Source: an uncultured Arcobacter sp.
GTDB taxonomy: Bacteria; Campylobacterota; Campylobacteria; Campylobacterales; Arcobacteraceae
NCBI GenBank assembly: GCA_913054415.1
Contig: CAJXII010000001.1
Location: forward strand, 1 to 32,225
Length of the DNA: 32,225 nucleotides
Direction of reading: 5' to 3'
Below are positions 1-7,935 of this stretch, piece by piece. The number at the start of each line of letters is the position of its first letter. Position 1 is the first letter of the stretch. The position numbers were made by a program, and so were the translations under genes. Below the pieces are notes generated by a model. The model made no database searches, was not told the origin of the DNA, and was given only the letters and a program-made list of their open reading frames with translations.

Positions 1-149
1 TTGCAATTGCTATGCAAACATTTATAGCAATTTTAGATGAAATAGCACAAATAGAAGAAGTTGTCAATAGAAACGAGGATTTTACTGCAATAATCGGTAC
101 ATTAAGGGATATTACTCAAAGATTACTTGGTTTTAGGTGCGAAAGTTAA
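1..149 (+). CDS. C-terminal fragment of unrecognised protein
   Basis: An open frame enters from the left edge (first full codon at 3) and ends with TAA at 147-149. It encodes about 48 residues that read as amphipathic helix, with AMQTFIAILDEIAQIEEVV near the start and a tail ending GFRCES. I do not recognise the family from this tail. It lies on the same strand as glmS, but an 86-base gap with a good -10 element separates them, so glmS probably has its own promoter. The frame is continuous up to the stop, which supports a real gene end rather than chance. Confidence 0.6.
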   Translation, partial: AIAMQTFIAILDEIAQIEEVVNRNEDFTAIIGTLRDITQRLLGFRCES

Positions 150-197
150 GATATCAAAATTTACTTGAAATTTAAAACATTTTATATGATTATTAGA

Positions 198-203
198 TAT
201 AAT
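198..203 (+). promoter_or_regulatory. -10 element of glmS promoter
   Basis: A perfect TATAAT in the gap before glmS, 33 bases upstream of its ATG. The -35 region is AT-rich without a clear TTGACA, as is usual for Campylobacterota housekeeping promoters. A purine-rich site (AAGAGAG) precedes the ATG. Confidence 0.5.
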
Positions 204-235
204 ATAGCAAATTAAACAATAACAAGAGAGATAAT

Positions 236-2047
236 ATGTGTGGTATAGTAGGTTATATTGGAGAGCAAGAACCAACCAAGATTTTATTGGATGGCCTAAA
301 AGAGCTAGAATATAGAGGATATGATAGTGCTGGTATTGCTATTTTTCAAAATAGAAAGTTTGCTAATTTTAAAGCAATAGGTAAAATTGTCAATTTAGAA
401 GAGAAAATAAAAAAATCAAATTTTTCAACAGATGCAAATAAACCATCAGTAGGTATTGGTCATACAAGATGGGCAACACATGGTAAACCAACAGAGTTAA
501 ATGCTCACCCACATCTTGGGCAATACTCTTATGTTGTGCATAATGGTATCATAGAAAATTATAAAGAGTTAAAAGAGGATCTAATTAAAAAAGGACATAA
601 GTTCGTATCTCAAACAGATACTGAAGTTATAGTTCATCTTTTTGAATATTTTTTCAACAAAGATAAAAATGCTACAAAAGCTTTTAAAGATACTATTGAA
701 AAGCTAAAAGGTGCCTACTCTATCCTTCTTATAACTCAAAGTGAACCAAATACAATATTTTTTATAAAACATGGTTCCCCTTTAGCTGTAGCAAAAGGTC
801 TTAATTCCGAAGAGATATTATTTGCTTCATCTGATGCTCCACTAATAGGTATAGCAAAAGATGTAGCTTATTTAGAAGATGGTGTTTATGGAGTTGCTAA
901 ACCTGATGGAGTTGTATTTAATACTGATGTAAATTGGACTACACTTCCAAGCTCAAAACAATCAGCTCAAAAAGATGGTTTTAGATATTTTATGGAAAAA
1001 GAGATATATGAGCAAAAAGATGTAGTAACAGATACTATGATAGGCAGAATGGATGATGAGCATATTATTTTTGATGAGCTAGATGATAAGATTTTAGATG
1101 GGATCAATGAGATTAAAATCTGTGCTTGTGGGACAAGTTATCATGCTGCACTTAGTGCTTCTTATCTTTTTGAAAGAGTAGCAAAAATCAGATGTAATGT
1201 AGAGATAGCTAGTGAATTTAGATATAAACAACCACTTTTAACTAAAGATATTTTATTTGTCGTTATTAGTCAAAGTGGAGAAACAGCAGATACACTAGAA
1301 GCTTTAAAAATGGCAAAAAAAGCATCTTTAAAAACACTTACAGTTTGTAATGTAGATAACTCATCTATGACAAGAACTGCTGATTTTACAATACTTACAA
1401 GAGCAGGTATAGAAAAAGGTGTAGCTAGCACCAAAGCATTTTCTACACAAACAGTAGTTTTATGGATGTTATCATTATATTTTGCTCAACTTAAAAAAAA
1501 TATTCCGCAAAAAGAGATTGCCAAAAATATAGATATTTTAAGAACTATTCCAAATAGTTTAAAAGTGGAAGATTCTTTACATGAAAAATGTAGAAGATTG
1601 AGCAAAAGATATCTTCACGGACATGGTTTTTTCTTTATTGGTAGAGATATTTTCTTCCCATTGGCACTAGAGGGTGCTTTAAAACTAAAAGAGATAAGTT
1701 ATCTACATGCTGAAGGTTATCCAGCAGGGGAGATGAAACATGGACCAATAGCTTTAGCTGATCCTGAACTATTTACTATAGCACTTATGCCAGAACATCT
1801 ATATTATGACAAAATCAAATCAAATGTAGAGGAATTAAGTGCAAGAGATAGCACTATTTGTGCTATAAGTCCATTAGATTTTGAACTTGCTGATGATTTT
1901 ATTAAAGTGGAAAAAACAAAACATTATATGAATGAATTTTTTGAGATGTTAGTTGTATTACAACTATTTTCTATGGAGGTATCTATAAGATTAGGAAATG
2001 ATGTAGATATGCCAAGAAATTTAGCAAAAAGTGTGACTGTTGAATAG
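236..2047 (+). CDS. glmS: Glutamine--fructose-6-phosphate aminotransferase (isomerizing)
   Basis: GlmS converts fructose-6-phosphate and glutamine to glucosamine-6-phosphate, the first step towards UDP-GlcNAc for peptidoglycan and lipopolysaccharide, in the cytoplasm. The 603-residue protein begins MCGIVGYIG, so Cys2 becomes the N-terminal nucleophile of the class II glutaminase domain (about 1-230; GHTRWATHG and HNGIIENY motifs). Two SIS sugar-isomerase domains follow (about 285-590), with CGTSYHA and SQSGETADT motifs, and the family C-terminus PRNLAKSVTVE is intact. Length is normal for the family. The RBS AAGAGAGA sits just before the ATG. No glmS ribozyme-like leader is expected in this phylum, and the short 5' region leaves little room for one. 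Confidence 0.97.
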   Translation: MCGIVGYIGEQEPTKILLDGLKELEYRGYDSAGIAIFQNRKFANFKAIGKIVNLEEKIKKSNFSTDANKPSVGIGHTRWATHGKPTELNAHPHLGQYSYVVHNGIIENYKELKEDLIKKGHKFVSQTDTEVIVHLFEYFFNKDKNATKAFKDTIEKLKGAYSILLITQSEPNTIFFIKHGSPLAVAKGLNSEEILFASSDAPLIGIAKDVAYLEDGVYGVAKPDGVVFNTDVNWTTLPSSKQSAQKDGFRYFMEKEIYEQKDVVTDTMIGRMDDEHIIFDELDDKILDGINEIKICACGTSYHAALSASYLFERVAKIRCNVEIASEFRYKQPLLTKDILFVVISQSGETADTLEALKMAKKASLKTLTVCNVDNSSMTRTADFTILTRAGIEKGVASTKAFSTQTVVLWMLSLYFAQLKKNIPQKEIAKNIDILRTIPNSLKVEDSLHEKCRRLSKRYLHGHGFFFIGRDIFFPLALEGALKLKEISYLHAEGYPAGEMKHGPIALADPELFTIALMPEHLYYDKIKSNVEELSARDSTICAISPLDFELADDFIKVEKTKHYMNEFFEMLVVLQLFSMEVSIRLGNDVDMPRNLAKSVTVE

Positions 2048-2224
2048 ATGAAACATCTCAAAGGTTTAGGTAAACGATACTTTTCACTAGCAATAATTGC
2101 TATGTATTCTACTATTCATAAACTATGCAATGTAGATGTAAAGTATCAATACCATATAAAAGCATTTGAATATGATAGAAAAAATAATTCGCCACCATTG
2201 GTGCTATTACAACAATCATATTAA
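2048..2224 (+). CDS. Possible 58-aa small protein between glmS and cbiM
   Basis: An ATG follows the glmS stop codon directly (TAG-ATG) and opens a 58-codon frame ending TAA at 2222-2224, 24 bases before cbiM. The predicted peptide starts MKHLKGLGKRYFSLAIIAMY; residues about 11-27 are moderately hydrophobic and could be one weak membrane segment, and the rest is polar and Tyr/Lys-rich. There is no convincing Shine-Dalgarno site, so translation would depend on coupling to glmS. I recognise no family; it does not look like the two-helix CbiN. The stretch also holds small inverted repeats (2046-2058 and 2089-2101), so it may be only an untranslated spacer. Confidence 0.25.
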   Translation: MKHLKGLGKRYFSLAIIAMYSTIHKLCNVDVKYQYHIKAFEYDRKNNSPPLVLLQQSY

Positions 2225-2248
2225 AAAATAAAACAAAAAGGAAAAATT

Positions 2249-2932
2249 ATGCATATAGAAGCAGGAGTAGTAAGCGGAGCAAAAATGCTCTTAAGTTATG
2301 GAACAGCGGCAGGTGTTTTAGGTGCAACAGCAAAATTAGCTATAGAAAATATTAAACAATACGGAGTAATATCTCTTGTATTAAAAAGTATTATAGCTAC
2401 AATAATTGTATTTTGTTGTTTTGAAGTATTACCACACTATCCAATAGGCATCAGTGAAGTTCATCTAATACTTGGAACAACAATATTTTTAGTATTTGGA
2501 ATAGCACCAGCAGCTATTGGATTAGCAACAGGTCTTTTAGTGCAAGGTTTATTTTTTGCACAATTTGATCTTCCACAATATGGTATCAATGTGACAACAC
2601 TTTTAGCTAGTATGTTGGTTTTACACTATGCGGCTAAAAAGATTATCCCACAAAATATAGCATATAAAGATATTAGCTATACTCAAATGTTAAAAATGTC
2701 TATCGTTTGGGAAGGTTCTATTGTATCTTGGGTTGCTTTTTGGGCATTGTATGGACAAGGTTTTGGAGCTGAAAATTTACATGAAATATGGACATTTGGT
2801 GTAGCATATATGAGTGTTGTTATCCTTGAACCACTTGTAGATTTAGCTGTATTAGCTGGAGTAAAGGCATTTAATAGTGGTAAATGTAATATATTCTTTG
2901 ATAAAAGATTAAATAACTGCAAAGCTATATAG
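2249..2932 (+). CDS. cbiM: CbiM-type cobalt/nickel ECF transporter permease
   Basis: CbiM is the substrate-binding membrane component of cobalt (or nickel) energy-coupling-factor transporters. The 227-residue protein starts MHIEAG; in this family the free N-terminal Met and His2 form part of the metal site. Several hydrophobic segments run through the protein (about 15-30, 42-62, 68-90, 95-110, 118-130, 155-170, 185-205). An RBS (AAAAAGGAAAAATT) precedes the ATG. It abuts cbiK with no gap, so the pair is surely cotranscribed, which favours cobalt over nickel. No CbiQ, CbiO or CbiN gene lies in the window, so energising partners must be elsewhere or absent. Confidence 0.8.
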   Translation: MHIEAGVVSGAKMLLSYGTAAGVLGATAKLAIENIKQYGVISLVLKSIIATIIVFCCFEVLPHYPIGISEVHLILGTTIFLVFGIAPAAIGLATGLLVQGLFFAQFDLPQYGINVTTLLASMLVLHYAAKKIIPQNIAYKDISYTQMLKMSIVWEGSIVSWVAFWALYGQGFGAENLHEIWTFGVAYMSVVILEPLVDLAVLAGVKAFNSGKCNIFFDKRLNNCKAI

Positions 2933-3748
2933 ATGAAACGATATAGACACTATAAACAAGACAAGGCTATTGTGTTGTCTTGTTTTGGATCAATTATCGA
3001 TCAAGACAAATATCTTGATCTAAAGAAATTAGTTGAAGAAAATTTTGAGCAATATGAAGTATTTTTGTCATTTAGTTCAAGAATGGTGATCAAAAAATTA
3101 GCACAAGATGGTGTAATTTATAAAAATTTACCACAAACTTTGGCTGACATTGATATGCTAGGATATAGAAATATTATAGTTGTATCTGTTAATTTATTTC
3201 CAACTGATGAGCATCAAGTTATCAAAAATATTGTCAAAGGGTTTAAAAAATTTAGCCCTGCTAATATTAGATATACAAATGCAATATTAACTAAAACAAA
3301 AGATACTACACTATTTCTAAAAGATTTAGATCAAAAAGTTACACAAGAAAATGTAGCAAATCTATATATAATACATGGAACTCCAGCATTAGAATTAGGT
3401 GGAATTGAATCTATTACTTATAGTGCAAATTTTTTAGAATTTATCTCTGATACAAACTATACTTGCTCTCTTGAAGGTGCTTTTGCTTATTATGCTACTA
3501 AAGATAGGCTAATTCAAAAAATGCAACAAGATAAAATCAAAAATCTTCAAATTATCCCTATGTTGTTAGTAAGTGGTAATCACTATATTAAAGATATGGT
3601 AGAGATAACCAATGAACTAAATGAGTATTTTACTACATCAATAGTTCCAACACAAACGAAAGCACAAAGATTTAATCTAATAGAGTTAGAAACTACACAA
3701 AATATTATATTAAATAATATCAAAGAAGAGATTATAAAACTTGGATAA
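2933..3748 (+). CDS. cbiK: Sirohydrochlorin cobaltochelatase (class II, CbiK type)
   Basis: CbiK inserts Co2+ into sirohydrochlorin at the entry to the anaerobic (early cobalt) cobalamin pathway. The 271-residue protein has the two-lobed chelatase layout: an N-terminal lobe beginning KAIVLSCFGS, and a C-terminal lobe with IIHGTPA (His148) and VSGNHYIKDM (His217). These match the two conserved metal-site histidines of the family, known in Salmonella CbiK near 145 and 207. Its ATG follows the cbiM stop directly, and its end overlaps the start of cbiL by 8 bases. This coupling supports delivery of imported cobalt straight into corrin synthesis. Confidence 0.88.
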   Translation: MKRYRHYKQDKAIVLSCFGSIIDQDKYLDLKKLVEENFEQYEVFLSFSSRMVIKKLAQDGVIYKNLPQTLADIDMLGYRNIIVVSVNLFPTDEHQVIKNIVKGFKKFSPANIRYTNAILTKTKDTTLFLKDLDQKVTQENVANLYIIHGTPALELGGIESITYSANFLEFISDTNYTCSLEGAFAYYATKDRLIQKMQQDKIKNLQIIPMLLVSGNHYIKDMVEITNELNEYFTTSIVPTQTKAQRFNLIELETTQNIILNNIKEEIIKLG

Positions 3749-4412
3749 GAAACTATATATGGTCTCTTTGGGGCCAGGTGATATAGATCTTATCACTGTA
3801 AAAGCACTAGAGGCTCTTAAAAATAGTGATGCTATTTGTGTACCAACAAAAAGTGATGACCATAGTTTTAAAAAATCTATGACATATAAAATTATTAAAC
3901 AACTTATGGAAAAACACAATTTTGATAAACCAATAGTTGCCGTTTATTCCCCTATGCATTTTAAAAAAGAGGATTGGCAATCCCAAGTGAATATAATACA
4001 AAATACACTTCAAACAAATCATATAGTATCATTTGTTACTTTAGGTGATGCAGCTGTTTATAGCACTGTATATTATCTACTTAATATTATCAAACAACAA
4101 GATAAAAGACTGTATGATAATAGTGAAGTTATAGCTGGTATCACTTCATTTTCAAATGCAAGTGCAAGGGTTAAAAAACCACTTTGCGTAGGAGATAGTG
4201 GATTTAGCGTTGTTCCTCTTTTAGGATATGATGTAGACAATACTACAGTTTATATGCGACCAAAAATTGGGATGGATACTAATATTATAGATCAAAAAGG
4301 TGATATTTATACTTTTGAGGATCTTAACTATAAAAATGAAAAAATTAGCTCATATAAAATATCTAAGACAAATAGATATATGAGTTTGTTTATAGATTTT
4401 TTTAAATTCTAA
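3741..4412 (+). CDS. cbiL: Precorrin-2 / cobalt-factor II C20-methyltransferase
   Basis: An SAM-dependent tetrapyrrole methylase. The N-terminal glycine loop SLGPGDIDLITVKAL and the second motif VTLGDAAVYSTVYYL are typical of the CbiL/CobI branch, which methylates C20. The product is 223 residues. The start chosen is TTG at 3741, which overlaps cbiK by 8 bases and has a purine-rich AAGAAGAG upstream. The first ATG (3759) would leave only MVSLGPGD and cut the first beta strand of the fold, so TTG is more likely. Other cobalamin genes are not in the window; this is an outlying three-gene piece of the pathway. No terminator is evident after it. Confidence 0.82.
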   Translation: MDKKLYMVSLGPGDIDLITVKALEALKNSDAICVPTKSDDHSFKKSMTYKIIKQLMEKHNFDKPIVAVYSPMHFKKEDWQSQVNIIQNTLQTNHIVSFVTLGDAAVYSTVYYLLNIIKQQDKRLYDNSEVIAGITSFSNASARVKKPLCVGDSGFSVVPLLGYDVDNTTVYMRPKIGMDTNIIDQKGDIYTFEDLNYKNEKISSYKISKTNRYMSLFIDFFKF

Positions 4413-4455
4413 ACCCCTTTTATATATCATAAGGAAAATTTCAACTAAATTTAGA

Positions 4456-4461
4456 TAAAAT
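4456..4461 (+). promoter_or_regulatory. Probable -10 element of the rpsB operon
   Basis: TAAAAT within TTAGATAAAATC, 5 of 6 to the consensus, between cbiL and rpsB. Transcription would start near 4468 and give a leader of about 125 nucleotides before the rpsB start codon. Confidence 0.35.
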
Positions 4462-4467
4462 CTCAAT

Positions 4468-4592
4468 CCTTTTAATAAGGTAACTCACATGTAGCAATTC
4501 TAAAAAGGGTTGCAGATTTATATCTGTGAATGGCTACAGAGGAATACAAACCCCAAAATAATCTGTCTATAAAGACAAAAGAAGGAACAATT
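4468..4592 (+). promoter_or_regulatory. Structured leader RNA of rpsB-tsf, candidate autoregulatory site
   Basis: The untranslated stretch ahead of rpsB can fold. TGTAGC (4490-4495) pairs with GCTACA (4533-4538) and encloses an 8-bp hairpin: 4510-4517 with 4522-4529, loop TTAT, including two G-U pairs. Competing pairings exist. GGGTT (4507-4511) can pair with AACCC (4549-4553), and CAGAT (4513-4517) can also pair with ATCTG at 4561-4565. In other bacteria ribosomal protein S2 represses its own rpsB-tsf mRNA through a leader structure, so this is a reasonable candidate for the same role. The pairing is seen in the sequence; the function is inferred. Confidence 0.4.
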
Positions 4593-5405
4593 ATGGTTAC
4601 AATGAAAGACCTACTAGAATGTGGTGTTCACTTTGGACATCAAACAAGAAGATGGAACCCAAAAATGAAAAAATTCATTTTCGGTGTAAGAAAAAATATC
4701 TATATTATAGATCTACAAAAAACACTTAGATACTTCAGATACACTTACAATGTAGTAAGAGATATGGCAGCTGAAGGTAAAACAATGATTTTTGTTGGAA
4801 CTAAAAAACAAGCAAGTCAAGCGGTAAAAGATGCAGCTATATCTTGTGGTATGCCTTATGTAAATCACAGATGGCTAGGTGGTATGCTTACAAACTACCC
4901 TACTATGAAAAAATCTATCAGAAAACTTGAGATTATCAAAAAGATGAGAGAAGAGGGGCAATTAGACCTACTTACTAAAAAAGAAGCTTTAATGCTTACT
5001 AGAAAAGAATCAAAACTTGAAGATTATCTAGGTGGAATAAAAGATATGAAACAACTACCTGATATGATGTTTGTAATAGATGCAGTTAAAGAAAAAATTG
5101 CTATATTAGAAGCTAAAAGATTAGGAATTACAGTAATTGCACCACTTGATACAAACTGTGATCCTGATTTAGTTGATTATCCAATTCCAGGTAATGATGA
5201 TGCTATTAGATCTGTTCAATTATTTTGTTCAGAGATGGCAGCAGCTATGAATGAAGGTAAAGCAGCACTTGCTGAAGAGGAAGGTGTTGAAGTAGAAGCA
5301 TCTGAAGTAAGTGAAGAGGAAGTTGCACAAGTTGTTGAAGAAGCTGTTGCTGAAGAATCTGATGCAGTTGAAGCAGAAGCAACTGAAGAAACTAAGGAGG
5401 CGTAA
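4593..5405 (+). CDS. rpsB: 30S ribosomal protein S2
   Basis: S2 joins the small subunit late and helps recruit S1. The protein starts MVTMKDLLECGVHFGHQTRRW, the standard S2 N-terminus, followed by the motifs MKKFIFGVR, YIIDLQKT, HRWLGGMLTN and the PIPGNDDAIR region. The start is set at 4593, where GAAGGAAC is a good RBS. An in-frame ATG at 4530 would add 21 residues unlike S2, lies inside the leader hairpin region and has no RBS. Length is 270 residues against about 240 in E. coli; the extra is a C-terminal tail of about 40 residues made almost wholly of Glu, Ala, Val and Ser. tsf begins directly after the stop, as in most bacteria. Confidence 0.96.
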   Translation: MVTMKDLLECGVHFGHQTRRWNPKMKKFIFGVRKNIYIIDLQKTLRYFRYTYNVVRDMAAEGKTMIFVGTKKQASQAVKDAAISCGMPYVNHRWLGGMLTNYPTMKKSIRKLEIIKKMREEGQLDLLTKKEALMLTRKESKLEDYLGGIKDMKQLPDMMFVIDAVKEKIAILEAKRLGITVIAPLDTNCDPDLVDYPIPGNDDAIRSVQLFCSEMAAAMNEGKAALAEEEGVEVEASEVSEEEVAQVVEEAVAEESDAVEAEATEETKEA

Positions 5406-6458
5406 ATGGCAGGTGCAACTCCAAAACTAATCAAAGAGTTAAGAGCAAAATCTGGTGCAGGGATGCTTGATTGTAAAAAAGCTTTAAATGAGTGTGATGG
5501 TGATATAGATAAATCTATGGCATATTTAAGAGAATCTGGTTTAGCAAAAGCAGCTAAAAAAGCTGGAAATGTTGCTGCTGAAGGTTTGATTAGTATGAAA
5601 ATCAATGATGATTTCACAAAAGCTACAATGGCTGAGATCAATGCTCAAACTGACTTTGTTGCTAAAAATGATAACTTTATCGCTTTAACAAAAGAGATTA
5701 CAGAGCATATTGATACAACAGGTGTTTCAACTACTGAAGAGTTATTAACTACTACTATTAATGGAACAAATTTTGAAGAGTATCTTAATAACAATATAGC
5801 TACTATTGGTGAAAATATAGTTGCAAGAAGAATGATCACAGTTGCTACAGACAAAGGTGTAGTAAATGGTTATGTTCATGCAAACAAAAGAGTGGGAGTT
5901 CTTTTAGCTGCAACTTGTGATGAAAGTGCAAAAGAGAAAGCAGTAGCACTACTAAAAAATATCGGTATGCATGCAGCTGCTATGAAACCAACAGTTATTA
6001 GCTATACAGATTTAGATCCTGCATTTGTAGAATCTGAAAATAAAGCTATTATTGCTGATATTGAGAAAGAGAATGAAGAGTTAAGAAGATTAGGTAAGCA
6101 TGAAAAAAATATACCTGAATATGTTTCTATGTCTCAATTATCTGATGAAGTAATAGAAGCAGCAAAAGAAAAAATGAGAGCTGAGCTATTAGCAGAAGGT
6201 AAACCTGAAAAAATTATCGATAATATTTTAAAAGGTAAGATTGCTAGATGGATTGAAGATAATACACAATTAGATTCAACTCATGCACTTTTAACACAAA
6301 AATATGTATTAGATGATAAAAAAACAGTAGCACAAGCTATTGCAGATACTGATTCTTCTATTACTTTAGTTGAATATGTAAGATTTGAACTAGGTGATGG
6401 TATCGAGAAAAAAGAGGAAGATTTTGCAGCTGAAGTAGCAGCACAAATGGCAAAATAG
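5406..6458 (+). CDS. tsf: Elongation factor Ts
   Basis: EF-Ts is the guanine-nucleotide exchange factor that recycles EF-Tu. The 350-residue protein has the N-terminal UBA-like module (LIKELRAKSGAGMLDCKKAL, about 8-27) and the signature TDFVAKN (82-88) that contacts the EF-Tu nucleotide site. The dimerisation core and an extended C-terminal region follow. It is longer than the E. coli protein (283), as is usual in this phylum. The start codon lies 0 bases after the rpsB stop, and the RBS AAGGAGG sits inside the rpsB 3' end, so the two are coupled. Confidence 0.96.
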   Translation: MAGATPKLIKELRAKSGAGMLDCKKALNECDGDIDKSMAYLRESGLAKAAKKAGNVAAEGLISMKINDDFTKATMAEINAQTDFVAKNDNFIALTKEITEHIDTTGVSTTEELLTTTINGTNFEEYLNNNIATIGENIVARRMITVATDKGVVNGYVHANKRVGVLLAATCDESAKEKAVALLKNIGMHAAAMKPTVISYTDLDPAFVESENKAIIADIEKENEELRRLGKHEKNIPEYVSMSQLSDEVIEAAKEKMRAELLAEGKPEKIIDNILKGKIARWIEDNTQLDSTHALLTQKYVLDDKKTVAQAIADTDSSITLVEYVRFELGDGIEKKEEDFAAEVAAQMAK

Positions 6459-6478
6459 ATATAAAATGAAGAGTGAAA

Positions 6479-7156
6479 ATGAATAACCTAACTTCAGATC
6501 ACTCTTCAGATATCTTATTAGAAGCACATAATATTAGTCATCACTTTGACTATGATCTATTTGATAATATCAACTTAACACTACACAAAAATCAATCTAT
6601 TGCTATTATGGGATCAAGTGGTAGCGGTAAATCTACACTATTAAATATATTGTGTTCATTACTTACTCCTATTAGTGGAGAGGTTATTTTCAATGACCAG
6701 AATATATTTAATCTATCACAAAAAGAGATTTTAAATATCAGAAGAGATTTTTTTGGTATCATTTTTCAATCACACTATCTTTTTAGAGGCTTTAATGCTA
6801 TGGAAAATTTAGAGATAGCTAGTTTGCTTACAGATGAACCAATAGATCATAATATCTTAAAAGCACTAAAAATTGACCATGTTATGACTCAAGGTATAGG
6901 GGAACTAAGTGGTGGGCAACAACAAAGATTATCTTGTGCTAGAGTTCTTACAAAAAAACCAGATATTATTTTTGCTGATGAACCAACAGGAAATCTTGAT
7001 AGCACAACTGCTTTTGAACTTATGGATGTATTGTTTGATTATATACAGAAAAATGATGCGGGTATGATTTTAGTAACTCATGAAGAAAAAATTGCTCAAA
7101 AATGTGATATAATATATGAACTAATTGACAATAAACTAATAAAGAAAGAGTTATGA
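6479..7156 (+). CDS. LolD/MacB-type ABC transporter ATP-binding protein
   Basis: A nucleotide-binding subunit of an ABC transporter, 225 residues. It shows Walker A GSSGSGKST (about 46-54), a Q-loop in GIIFQSHYLFRG, signature LSGGQQQR, Walker B IIFADEPTGNLDS and a switch His in LVTHEE. The EPTGNLD box and the short single-domain form place it in the LolD/FtsE/MacB group. LolD, which releases lipoproteins from the inner membrane, is the best guess, but no LolC/E permease is adjacent. ATG at 6479 is chosen because GAAGAG lies 6-7 bases upstream; a GTG two codons earlier (6473) is too close to that site. The last codons overlap the next gene by four bases (ATGA). Confidence 0.82.
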   Translation: MNNLTSDHSSDILLEAHNISHHFDYDLFDNINLTLHKNQSIAIMGSSGSGKSTLLNILCSLLTPISGEVIFNDQNIFNLSQKEILNIRRDFFGIIFQSHYLFRGFNAMENLEIASLLTDEPIDHNILKALKIDHVMTQGIGELSGGQQQRLSCARVLTKKPDIIFADEPTGNLDSTTAFELMDVLFDYIQKNDAGMILVTHEEKIAQKCDIIYELIDNKLIKKEL

Positions 7157-7935
7157 ATCTATTACTATTAACTAAAACTGCTATTATTAAACAGATTTTT
7201 AATCTAGTTTCACATAAATTAGATATCAAAATCACAATATCTACTGATACTCAATACAATAGTGTAGATTATGATTTAGTAGTTGTAGATGATGAACTAT
7301 ATAATGAAGAGTTATCAAAAGGTGATACAAATAGATTTATTATCATATCAAAAGATGTAGATTATTATAAACCAAAAGCTGATCTTGTTATACAAAAACC
7401 ATTTTTACCATCTTCACTATTAACTATATTAACCAAACAAATCAATCAAATCACAACAAATATAGATAGTATCAAAGATAATACTACAACTTCAATAGAT
7501 GATGAAGAATCTCAACAATCTATAGATTATATACAAACATTAGCAGATGATATATCAAATGAGATAACTAATGAAACAGATGAGAGTATTGTCCCTAGTT
7601 CATTTGTAACAAATGGTGGGATTTTGGACACAAATGAACTAAGCAATATCCAAAATATATTAGATGATACATCTTCAATACAACCTCAAACAAATGCTAC
7701 CAATCAAAATCAAGATGATAATGAAGATGATTGGCACGATCTAGCACAAATCATAGACCAAGCTATAGATGAAGTAAATAGTTACCACTATGAATCAAAA
7801 AAACCTATTAAACTTATACTAAATAAATACTCTATCAATGAACTTTCTCCACTACTTAATAAACTTGATCAAAACATTATAGATGCTTTAACAAATAGCG
7901 AAGAGATAGAGTTACAACTAAAAATGGAGTTATAA
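7153..7935 (+). CDS. Acidic protein with pseudo-receiver N-terminus
   Basis: 260 residues. The first roughly 100 look like a degenerate response-regulator receiver fold: MNLLLLTKT as strand 1, YDLVVVDDEL as strand 3, FIIISKD as strand 4, and ADLVIQKPFLP as strand 5 carrying the receiver-type K-P-F motif. The usual acidic pair after strand 1 is missing, so normal phosphorylation is doubtful. Residues about 110-190 are an Asp/Glu/Asn/Gln-rich, probably disordered linker. The last 65 residues form a more ordered segment (PIKLILNKYSINELSPLLNKL). It overlaps the ABC ATPase by 4 bases and gmk by 1, so the three are translationally coupled. From memory, a poly-Glu-rich protein also neighbours gmk in Helicobacter. 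Function unknown. Confidence 0.72.
   Translation: MNLLLLTKTAIIKQIFNLVSHKLDIKITISTDTQYNSVDYDLVVVDDELYNEELSKGDTNRFIIISKDVDYYKPKADLVIQKPFLPSSLLTILTKQINQITTNIDSIKDNTTTSIDDEESQQSIDYIQTLADDISNEITNETDESIVPSSFVTNGGILDTNELSNIQNILDDTSSIQPQTNATNQNQDDNEDDWHDLAQIIDQAIDEVNSYHYESKKPIKLILNKYSINELSPLLNKLDQNIIDALTNSEEIELQLKMEL

Noticed and set aside
2048..2248. Cobalamin riboswitch upstream of cbiM
   Set aside because: GCCAC occurs near 2190, but no convincing B12-box or other conserved cobalamin-riboswitch core was found in the spacer.
4530..4592. In-frame upstream ATG that would lengthen S2 by 21 residues
   Set aside because: No RBS, residues unlike any S2 N-terminus, and the segment forms part of a foldable leader. 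The ATG at 4593 has a good RBS and the standard S2 start.
5216..5641. A 141-codon minus-strand frame across the rpsB-tsf junction
   Set aside because: It mirrors the Glu/Ala-rich S2 tail, which gives Ser/Ala repeats in reverse; both genes on the plus strand are certain.
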